Source: Streptomyces hygroscopicus (lineage in GTDB: Bacteria; Actinomycetota; Actinomycetes; Streptomycetales; Streptomycetaceae). Taken from it: DNA of 64,000 nt. The DNA lies in assembly GCA_002021875.1 (NCBI GenBank), contig CP018627.1:10478001-10542000 (forward strand). Reading direction: 5' to 3'. Under the pieces are notes generated by a model that was given only the letters and a program-made list of their open reading frames with translations, did not search any database and had not been told where the DNA came from. Numbering within the stretch: the first letter of the stretch is position 1; the number at the start of each line of letters is the position of its first letter. The position numbers and the translations under genes are program-made. Shown in pieces: positions 35,431-42,407 of the stretch.

Positions 35431-37074
35431 GTGAGTTCCAAAGACACCACGACCACACCCGACAACACGCCCGGGAAGACACCCGGCACCACACCCGGGC
35501 AAACGCCTCCCGAGGCGCCCGGGGAGTCCTCGGCGGCGCTGTCCGCACTGCTCCGGGTGCTCGGCGCCGTCGAGCGCGCGGGCAATAGACTTCCCCACCC
35601 CTTCTGGCTGTTCGCGATCCTCAGCGTCCTCCTCGCGCTGATCAGCTGGGGGCTCGCCACCGCGGACGTCTCCGCGGTCGATCCGGCCGGCGGCAAGACC
35701 GTGGCGGTGCGCAGCCTGATCTCGGTCGACGGGGTGCGGTCGATGATCAGCGACGCGATCACCAACTACGCCACCTTCCCACCGCTCGGCACGATCCTGG
35801 TCGTCATGCTCGGTGTCGCCGTCGCCGACCGGTCGGGGCTGCTCGCGGCGATGCTGCGGGCCGGTGTCGCCAAGGTCCCGGCGCGCTGGATGACCTTCGC
35901 CCTGGCCTTCACCGCGATGGTCGCCCACATCGCCTCCGACGCCGCCTATGTGGCGCTGGTCCCCCTGGGCGGGCTGGCCTTCCGGGCCGTCGGGCGCAGT
36001 CCGATCCTGGGGATCGTGGTGGCCTTCGTGGGCGTATCGGCGGGCTATGACGCCAGCCCGCTGATCACCCCCATGGACGCGGTCCTGTCCGGGCTGACCA
36101 CGGCCGCCGCGCACACCGTGGACCCCGGCTATGTCGTCACCCCGCTGTCCAACTACTTCTTCTCCCTGGCCTCCTCAGTGGTGCTGGCCGCCGTGATCAC
36201 CTTCGTCACCGAGAAGGTGCTGGTGAAGCGGGTGGCGGCGCTTCCGCCCGAGCCCGAGGAGGCGGCCGGGGACACGGCCGCGGAGACCGGGCAGACCACG
36301 GAGGTCGAGCTCACCCTGGCACCCGAGGAGCGCCGTGGGCTGCGCCACGCCACCATCGCCCTCTTCGTCTTCCTCGCGGTGGTCGTGGTGGCGATGATCC
36401 CCACCGGGTCACCGCTGCGCGGCGAGGGCGGCAGCATCGTCGAATCGCCCGTGCTCTCCGGCATCGCCGTGGTGCTCGGACTGCTCTTCGCCCTCCTCGG
36501 CGCGGTCTACGGACGTGCGGCCGGCACGGTGCGCGGCGGCCGTGACATCCCGGACTTCATGGCGCAGGGCATGCGGGAGATGGCCCCCATCCTGGTGCTG
36601 TTCTTCGCCATCTCCCAGTTCCTCGCCTACTTCAAGTGGACCGGCGTCGGCCAGGTGCTCGCCATCCGCGGCGCCGATCTGCTCAAGGACCTCGGGGTCA
36701 CCGGCCCGGTCGCCTTCGTCGGCATCGTGCTGGTGTGCACGGTGATCAATCTGGCGATGACCAGCGGTTCGGCCATGTGGGCGCTGGTGGCCCCGGTCTT
36801 CGTGCCGATGCTGATGCTGTTGCACATTCCCCCGGAGGCCACCCAGGCCGTCTACCGCATCGCCGACTCCTGCACCAACGCCATCACCCCGATGAGCGCC
36901 TACTTCGTCATGGCGCTCGGCTTCCTCCAGCGCTACCGGCGCTCCGCCGGAATCGGCACCCTCGCCTCGCTGACCCTGCCGCTCTCCGTGGCCATGCTGG
37001 TGGCCTGGACCCTGCTCTTCTACGCCTGGTGGGCGCTGGGCATTCCACTCGGCCCCGGCGCGCCCGTCCGCTGA
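35431..37074 (+). CDS. AbgT-family transporter (p-aminobenzoyl-glutamate type)
   Basis: 547 residues from GTG, chosen for the GAAGGAG seven bases upstream; ATGs further upstream lie within the promoter. A disordered Thr/Pro-rich start (1-40) is followed by about 11-12 hydrophobic segments. Typical AbgT features are visible: LPHPFWLFAILSVLLALISW near the N-terminus, SDAAYVALVPLGGLAF, AGYDASPLITPMDAVLSGLT, NYFFSLASSVVLAAVITF, and the C-terminal SGSAMWALVAPVFVPMLM and DSCTNAITPMSAYFVMALGF. AbgT proteins import p-aminobenzoyl-glutamate, a folate breakdown product, and some export sulfonamides. The gene is followed 48 bases later by an M20 peptidase that could split such a conjugate. Confidence 0.9.
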   Translation: MSSKDTTTTPDNTPGKTPGTTPGQTPPEAPGESSAALSALLRVLGAVERAGNRLPHPFWLFAILSVLLALISWGLATADVSAVDPAGGKTVAVRSLISVDGVRSMISDAITNYATFPPLGTILVVMLGVAVADRSGLLAAMLRAGVAKVPARWMTFALAFTAMVAHIASDAAYVALVPLGGLAFRAVGRSPILGIVVAFVGVSAGYDASPLITPMDAVLSGLTTAAAHTVDPGYVVTPLSNYFFSLASSVVLAAVITFVTEKVLVKRVAALPPEPEEAAGDTAAETGQTTEVELTLAPEERRGLRHATIALFVFLAVVVVAMIPTGSPLRGEGGSIVESPVLSGIAVVLGLLFALLGAVYGRAAGTVRGGRDIPDFMAQGMREMAPILVLFFAISQFLAYFKWTGVGQVLAIRGADLLKDLGVTGPVAFVGIVLVCTVINLAMTSGSAMWALVAPVFVPMLMLLHIPPEATQAVYRIADSCTNAITPMSAYFVMALGFLQRYRRSAGIGTLASLTLPLSVAMLVAWTLLFYAWWALGIPLGPGAPVR

Positions 37075-37122
37075 TCCCCGGCCGCTCCCTCACCCACGCC
37101 ACTTCGGGAAGGATCCCCTCGA

Positions 37123-38277
37123 ATGACCCCCTCCGATCTCGCCGCCGCCACCGCCCGGGTGCTGCCCGAGATGATCGAAGACCTACGGACGCTGGTGGAG
37201 CTGGAGACGCCGAGCCATGACAAGCGGCTGCTGGACGCCGGGCTCGCCACGATCAGCGGCTGGCTCGTCGACCGGCTCGGCGAGCCGGACGGCACGGAGC
37301 GCCACGACTGCGGGACGTACGGCGATGTGCTGGCCGTGACATATCGCGGCACGGCACCCGGCACCGTGCTGCTGCTGTGCCACTACGACACGGTCTGGCC
37401 GGCCGGAACGCTCGCCGAATGGCCCTTCCAGGTCGAGGACGGCCGGGCGAGCGGACCCGGTGTCTTCGATATGAAGACGGGTCTGGTGCAGGCCGTCTGG
37501 ACCCTGCGGCTGCTGCGCGAGCTGGAGCTTCCGCACCCCTCGGTGCGGCTGCTGCTCAACGGCGACGAGGAGATCGGCAGCCCCGCCTCCCGGCGCCATA
37601 TCGAGCGGCTGAGCGAGGACGTCCTGGCCACGCTGGTCTTCGAGGCATCGCTGGACGGGGCGCTCAAGACCTCCCGCAAGGGCGTCGGGCTGTTCGATGT
37701 GACCGCCTACGGCATCGAATCGCATGCGGGACTCGACCCGTTCGCGGGCGCGAGCGCCATCCACGCGCTGGCCGAGGTCGTCCCGCAGATCGCCGCACTC
37801 AGCGCCCCGGAGCGCGGAACCACGGTGAACGTGGGGCTGATCAGCGGCGGCACCGGGCGCAATGTGATCGCCGCACAGGCGAGCTGCGGTATCGACATCC
37901 GGATCGCCGAACCGGAGGAGATGAAGCGGATCGACACCGCGCTGCACGCCCTCGCCCCCTCCGACCAGCGGGTGCGGCTGACCGTCACCGGTGAGTGGAA
38001 CCGCCCGCCGATGGTCCCCAATGATCCGTCCCGCCGACTGTTCGAGCAGGCCCACGCGGTCGCCGCGAAACACGGCTGGGAGCTGGCGGAGACCGCGGTC
38101 GGCGGGGCCAGCGACGGCAACTTCGTCTCCGCGCTCGGCCGTCCGGTCCTCGACGGGCTCGGTGCCCTCGGCTCCGGCGCCCACGCCCGCCATGAGCACA
38201 CGGTGCTCGCCCCGATCCCGGCCCGTACCGCGCTCGCCATCGGTCTGCTGCGGGCGCTGGCGGCGGACGTCTCGTAA
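37123..38277 (+). CDS. M20 family metallopeptidase (carboxypeptidase G2-like)
   Basis: 384 residues. Di-zinc ligands of the M20 fold: LLLCHYDTVWPAGT (His, then catalytic Asp), ASGPGVFDMKTGL (bridging Asp), LLNGDEEIGS (catalytic Glu and ligand Glu), VFEASLDG, and the C-terminal GAHARHEHTVL (His). A lid dimerisation domain lies at about 190-300 with YGIESHAGLDPFAGASAIHALAEV. Carboxypeptidase G2 hydrolyses the C-terminal glutamate from folate and p-aminobenzoyl-glutamate. Coupled to an AbgT transporter, the inferred job is to import p-aminobenzoyl-glutamate and release p-aminobenzoate and glutamate. A ribosome-binding site, GGAAGGA, lies upstream. A 42-bp palindrome 32 bases beyond the stop terminates the operon. 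Confidence 0.9.
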   Translation: MTPSDLAAATARVLPEMIEDLRTLVELETPSHDKRLLDAGLATISGWLVDRLGEPDGTERHDCGTYGDVLAVTYRGTAPGTVLLLCHYDTVWPAGTLAEWPFQVEDGRASGPGVFDMKTGLVQAVWTLRLLRELELPHPSVRLLLNGDEEIGSPASRRHIERLSEDVLATLVFEASLDGALKTSRKGVGLFDVTAYGIESHAGLDPFAGASAIHALAEVVPQIAALSAPERGTTVNVGLISGGTGRNVIAAQASCGIDIRIAEPEEMKRIDTALHALAPSDQRVRLTVTGEWNRPPMVPNDPSRRLFEQAHAVAAKHGWELAETAVGGASDGNFVSALGRPVLDGLGALGSGAHARHEHTVLAPIPARTALAIGLLRALAADVS

Positions 38278-38309
38278 CGGCCGACGCCGACGGCCGGACG
38301 GCCGGAAAC

Positions 38310-38351
38310 CCGTGGGCCGCCGCCGTGTCCGGACACGGCGGCGGCCCACGG
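38310..38351. terminator. 42-bp perfect palindrome, bidirectional terminator
   Basis: A 21-bp stem (38310-38330 with 38331-38351; arm starts CCGTGGGCCGCC) without mismatch, between the convergent M20 peptidase and DUF397 genes. Confidence 0.85.
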
Positions 38352-38398
38352 TGGCACCGGCGCGGCCGCGGTGTGCGGGCCGGTGCACGGGAGACATG

Positions 38399-38635
38399 TC
38401 AGGAGATGAGGAAATCGGCCTCGCCCGCCTTGGCGCCCTCGATGAACGCCATGATCTCGTTGCGGGTGTAGATCAGCGCCGGACCGTCCGGATCGGTCGA
38501 CTGACGGATCGCGACCCGGCCGTCGTCCAGCCTCATGGCCTCGACGCAGTTGCCGCCGTTGCCACCGCTCCACGGCTTGTGCCAGCCCTCGCTGCCGAGG
38601 TCGCTCGCGCGCATGCCGTTGTGAATGCGATCCAT
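38399..38635 (-). CDS. DUF397 protein
   Basis: 78 residues with the DUF397 core: GWHKPWSGGNGGNCVEAMRL, then GRVAIRQSTDPDGPALIYTRNEIMAFIEGAKAGEAD. The normal start of the family is W-x-K-S(x)-x-S, and here WHKPWS is a slight variant. These small proteins are almost always encoded next to an XRE/DUF5753 regulator, as here, and act as its partner or antagonist, similar to BldB-associated pairs and anti-sigma-like switches. The start follows the upstream XRE stop by 5 bases, so the two are co-translated. Confidence 0.93.
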   Translation of the reverse strand: MDRIHNGMRASDLGSEGWHKPWSGGNGGNCVEAMRLDDGRVAIRQSTDPDGPALIYTRNEIMAFIEGAKAGEADFLIS

Positions 38636-38640
38636 TCCGA

Positions 38641-39501
38641 TCAGAGCTCCTTGCGGAAATCACGGAGGATTTCCTTTGTGCGTCGTGCGGTTGCCGCCTG
38701 GGCCGCCATGCGGTCCAGGGCCTCCAGATGGGAGGCCACCTCGATGCGCTCATCCAGGTAGACGGCGCCGGTCAGGTACTCGACGTAGACCATGTCCGGC
38801 AGTTCGGTAACAGCGAAGCGGAAGAGGACGAAGGGCCCATAGGTGCCCGGATGGTGTCCGGAGGTGAACTCCGAGATCTGCAGCGTGATGTGCGGCATCT
38901 CGACGGACTCCAGCAGCCGGTCGATCTGGTCGCGCATCACCGCCGCCGAACCCACTTGGCGGCGCAGTACCGTCTCGTCCATCACCACCCACAGACGGGG
39001 CGCGTCCCGCCGGGTGAGCAGCGCCTGCCGCTCCATGCGCAGCGCCACATGGCGCTCCGCTTGCCGGGGGGCGGACTGGCCGACCGCCCCGGTCTGCATG
39101 ACCGCGTGGGCGTACTCCTCGGTCTGGAGCAGTCCCGGGACGAAATGCGGCTCGTACGCCCGGATCATCTCGGCCGCGCCCTCCAGGCTGACGTGCACGC
39201 TGAACCAGTCCGGGAGGATGTCGTGGAACCGCTGCCACCAGCCGGGCTTGTTGGCCTCCTCGGTCAGGGTGATGAAGGAATCGAGCTCCTCGCCGGTGAT
39301 CCCGTAGCTGTCCAACAGCATCTGCACATACGGAACCTTCAGCGCGACCTCGGCGGTCTCCATGCGGCGGACGGTGGCGGGCGCGACCCGCAGCACTCTG
39401 GCCGCCTCGTCCCGCTTGAACCCGGCCTTTTCCCGCAGATCCTGCAGCCTCTTGCCGAGGACGACCTGACCCACGGTCGGGGCCGACCGCGGTTCGCTCA
39501 C
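38641..39501 (-). CDS. XRE-family regulator with DUF5753 domain
   Basis: 286 residues from a GTG with GGAGG eight bases upstream; the longer frame adds an unlikely N-terminus. Helix-turn-helix (about 12-65): LGKRLQDLREKAGFKRDEAARVL and PATVRRMETAEVALKVPYVQML. DUF5753 (about 85-265): the block around IRAYEPHFVPGLLQTEEYAHAVM, VVMDETVLRRQVGS, MPHITLQI and HPGTYGPFVLFRF. Together with the following DUF397 gene this is the most common XRE/DUF397 two-gene unit in Streptomyces, and it often affects morphological development or antibiotic production. A symmetric ACTCTG...CAGAGT element at 39582-39600 lies in the region upstream. Confidence 0.92.
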   Translation of the reverse strand: MSEPRSAPTVGQVVLGKRLQDLREKAGFKRDEAARVLRVAPATVRRMETAEVALKVPYVQMLLDSYGITGEELDSFITLTEEANKPGWWQRFHDILPDWFSVHVSLEGAAEMIRAYEPHFVPGLLQTEEYAHAVMQTGAVGQSAPRQAERHVALRMERQALLTRRDAPRLWVVMDETVLRRQVGSAAVMRDQIDRLLESVEMPHITLQISEFTSGHHPGTYGPFVLFRFAVTELPDMVYVEYLTGAVYLDERIEVASHLEALDRMAAQAATARRTKEILRDFRKEL

Positions 39502-39581
39502 CTGAATCCCTCCCTGACCTCCCCAACGCTGATGTTCGCAGTGTGCCATGGCCAGTGCGGAACGGGCACATTGCACTTACG

Positions 39582-39600
39582 ACTCTGCATTGTTCAGAGT
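39582..39600. promoter_or_regulatory. Inverted repeat between XRE gene and divergent gene
   Basis: ACTCTG (39582-39587) and CAGAGT (39595-39600) flank 7 bases in the A/T-richer stretch upstream of the XRE gene. It is a candidate autoregulatory operator. Confidence 0.35.
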
Positions 39601-39713
39601 GCCGCTTGCCAAGTGTGCGCGGCGGTGCGCATAGTTGCGTCATGATCCCGTTACCGCGTTCTGCCGCGGCGACCGCAGGCGCGAGCGGCCCGACCTTTGT
39701 GAAGTGCCCCTAG

Positions 39714-40184
39714 ATGACGTACGCCTTCGCCGGTGCGCTGACCGGCCTCGTCCGCGGCCGGTTCGGCCGGCGCGGATTCCGTCCGGCGTCCGGACGGAAC
39801 TGCCTTCAACTGCCGCCGGCGCTGCGGACGGACCGGGCCTACGACGCGGTGGGGATCGCCGAGCGGCACGGCCCCGGGGTCATGGCCCTGCTGCCCCGGG
39901 CGGGATGTGTCCTCGCTCGCGCCGGGCGCTGGTGGTGGATCGTGCCGCCGCAGTCGGACATCGGGGTCAACTGGCCCGCACCGGCCGTCTACGCGGTCGG
40001 TGCCGTGGTGACCGGCCCGCCCGGGTGGCGGACCGGTCCCACCGGGACCAAGGAGCCCGGTGTGGTGCACTGGCCGGGCGACGGAGAGCCGTACACCCAT
40101 CCCCTGCTGCTGCATATCGCGGTCTGCGCGGCGGCCGGGGTCTCCCCGGTCTGGCCGTGCGACGAAGGGCTGCCACGGTCATGA
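39714..40184 (+). CDS. Conserved Streptomyces hypothetical protein
   Basis: 156 residues, start ATG with weak GAAG nine bases upstream. The central motif VLARAGRWWWIVPPQSDIGVNWPAP, with core WWWIVP...D..NWP, and the later VVHWPGDGEPYTHPLLLHIAVCAA block are strongly reminiscent of a small protein family seen in many Streptomyces beside XRE/DUF397 pairs. The function is unknown. There is no signal peptide or membrane helix. It diverges from the XRE gene across about 210 bases that include the inverted repeat at 39582. It could be a target or co-regulated partner of the XRE pair. Confidence 0.75.
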   Translation: MTYAFAGALTGLVRGRFGRRGFRPASGRNCLQLPPALRTDRAYDAVGIAERHGPGVMALLPRAGCVLARAGRWWWIVPPQSDIGVNWPAPAVYAVGAVVTGPPGWRTGPTGTKEPGVVHWPGDGEPYTHPLLLHIAVCAAAGVSPVWPCDEGLPRS

Positions 40185-40195
40185 CCTCGGCCCGG

Positions 40196-42211
40196 TCATG
40201 ACATCGAGTTGTCCTGGAGATACGCCGCGGGGCGCGGATAGCGCTGCAGCGCCGGAGTCTGCCCGGTCGGGTCGTCCTCCTGCTCGCTGAGGGGCACCAC
40301 CGGGGCCGCGGCCGCGGCCTTCAGCTCGGCGGGGTCGTAGGTCATGGCCTGCGTCCGCTCCACCGGCGACGGCTCGGGCACACCGCCGTCGCGCTGACCG
40401 TAGACCGGGATCTGGTCGACCGTCGTCTCCTCGGGCCGGAACAAGTTGTACGCGGGCGCCGCCCCCTGCCCCTGGGCGCCCTGGACCTGGACCATCGGGA
40501 TCTGGCCGGTCTGTGCCTGAGCGCCCTGGTACTGCGCGCTCTGCGGCTGTGGCGCCATCTGCATGAACGGCGCCTGGCTCTGCGGCGCTTGACCCTGCGG
40601 CGCCTGGCTCTGGGCCGGTTGTAACTGCGGTGCCTGGAACTGCTGCGCCGGTGCCTGCTGCGGGATCAGCGGCTGCGCGGCCTGGGCCATCTGGGGCTGG
40701 GCCATCTGGGGCTGCGGCAGCGCCGCCGGGGCCTGGTACAGGGGCGTCTGGGCCGGAGGAGTGGCGACATACGCGGGCGACAGCTCCGCGAGCGGCTGCT
40801 GCTGGGCGTACCCCGTCGAGGCGCCCGCGAAGGACGCCTGCCCGTACGGATCGCCGGAGACGCCCTGCGGGGCCGGAAGGGCGGCCGCGGAGTACATCGG
40901 CTGGGGCTCCTGCGCCATGGGCGCCGCGGGCAGCTGGGGCGGCTGCTGGTAGGAGTAGTCCAGCGACGGCGCTTGCGCGGCGGATCCCCAGGACCCCGAC
41001 GCTCCCGAGTACCCCGCGTACCCCGAAGACACCGAAGGCTGCTGCTCCCAGCTCACCTGCGGGGCGTAGAAGGACGTCCCGTACAGCACCGTGCTCAGCC
41101 CCGTCAGCAGTCGCTGCACATCGGGCTGGGAGCGCACCACCAGCCGCATGAACTGGCTGCTGCTGCCCAGCTTGTTGCCGCATTCGCGCACCAGCACACC
41201 GTGCTGGGAGAGCAGTTGGTCCCGGACCCAGCCGCCGTCCGTTCCGGCCGGCAGCTTGACGAAGACGAAGTTGCCCTGGGAGGGGTAGACCGTCATCCCG
41301 GGCAGCCCGGACAACTGGCTGGTCATCTGCTGCCGGTCGCGGCTGAGCATGCGCAGGCTGTCCACGTACTCCTGCCGGTACCGCTTCAGCATGAAGACGA
41401 TGACCTCGGCGAAGGAGTTGAGGTTCCACTTCGGCAGCCGGGAGCGGATCTGCACGGCGAGCGAGGGATTGGCGACCAGATAGCCGAAGCGCACACCGTG
41501 CAGTCCGAAGTTCTTGCCGAGGCTGCGCAGCACGATCACATTCGGGCGCAGGATGGCCTCGTCGACGACGCTCGGATACGCCTCGGCGTCCGCGAACTCC
41601 AGGAAGGACTCGTCGATCACGATCAGGTCGAGGTCGGCCAGGGCGTCCATGATGCCGATGAGGGCCTGGCGGGACACCAGCCCGCCGTCGGGGTTGTTGG
41701 GGTTGCAGATCACGGCGACCCGAGAGCCCCGGGAGCGTACGAAGTTGACGAAGGCGTTCGGGTCGAGTGCGAATCCGCTCATTTCCGGAAGCTGGAACAA
41801 GTCGACCCGTTTGCCGGTCTCCATCGGCTGGTCGGTCCAGCGGCCGAAGGTGGGAATCGGCACCGCCAGGCTTTCCTTCACCAGCAGGTGGTCGATCCAC
41901 GTGATGAGCTCGGTCGAGCCATTGCCCATCGCCATGGTCTGCGGCTGCAGCCCGAGCACATCGGCCAGTTCGGCGGTGATGGTCTCGGCGGAGCTCGGGT
42001 AGTAGGTGAGGATGTCCCGCAGCCTGACCGCCATCACGGCGAACATGGCGGGGGTGGGGAAGTAGGGATTGCAGGGGATGCAGAAGTCCACGAGCTCCTG
42101 TCCGCCACCCGTGACCCCGGCGCGGTTGAGCGCGAAGAACGACGGGCTGTGGGCGGTGCCACGGAAAAGTTCCATGGCATCACCGGTATTGCCGACTGCG
42201 GCAACAGTCAC
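40196..42211 (-). CDS. PLP-dependent aminotransferase (HisC/CobD-like) with long disordered Q/P/A-rich tail
   Basis: 671 residues from a GTG with GAGGAGGT six bases upstream. Residues about 20-380 form a fold-type I aminotransferase: YYPSSAETITAELADVLGL (substrate loop), AVICNPNNPDGG (NPN-P motif), VIDESFLEFAD (Asp), and VLRSLGKNFGLHGVRFGY with the PLP lysine near residue 230. It also has an Arg-containing C-terminal small domain (FMRLVV). After about residue 385 the protein changes completely. It becomes a roughly 285-residue tail rich in Gln, Pro, Ala, Tyr and Ser with repeats such as QPQMAQPQMAQ and QAPQGQAPQSQAP. This is like prion-like or scaffold-forming sequences. Histidinol-phosphate or L-threonine-phosphate metabolism is suggested by family, but the substrate is unknown. 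Confidence 0.85.
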   Translation of the reverse strand: MTVAAVGNTGDAMELFRGTAHSPSFFALNRAGVTGGGQELVDFCIPCNPYFPTPAMFAVMAVRLRDILTYYPSSAETITAELADVLGLQPQTMAMGNGSTELITWIDHLLVKESLAVPIPTFGRWTDQPMETGKRVDLFQLPEMSGFALDPNAFVNFVRSRGSRVAVICNPNNPDGGLVSRQALIGIMDALADLDLIVIDESFLEFADAEAYPSVVDEAILRPNVIVLRSLGKNFGLHGVRFGYLVANPSLAVQIRSRLPKWNLNSFAEVIVFMLKRYRQEYVDSLRMLSRDRQQMTSQLSGLPGMTVYPSQGNFVFVKLPAGTDGGWVRDQLLSQHGVLVRECGNKLGSSSQFMRLVVRSQPDVQRLLTGLSTVLYGTSFYAPQVSWEQQPSVSSGYAGYSGASGSWGSAAQAPSLDYSYQQPPQLPAAPMAQEPQPMYSAAALPAPQGVSGDPYGQASFAGASTGYAQQQPLAELSPAYVATPPAQTPLYQAPAALPQPQMAQPQMAQAAQPLIPQQAPAQQFQAPQLQPAQSQAPQGQAPQSQAPFMQMAPQPQSAQYQGAQAQTGQIPMVQVQGAQGQGAAPAYNLFRPEETTVDQIPVYGQRDGGVPEPSPVERTQAMTYDPAELKAAAAAPVVPLSEQEDDPTGQTPALQRYPRPAAYLQDNSMS

Positions 42212-42407
42212 GGCGGGACCTCCTCGGTCGCATGGGTCGCGTCGACGCGCTGACACGGCCGTTGCGGCTCGTCCCTCGAGCCTGACGCATGATCCCTCGA
42301 AGCCGGGCCGGGCGAGGATTTTCGTGGGGCTTGTGAAAACTTCGGGGACATGTGCGCCCGTATCGAATAGAATTCCGCCTCTTGCCCCTTGAGAATGCCG
42401 GTATGGC

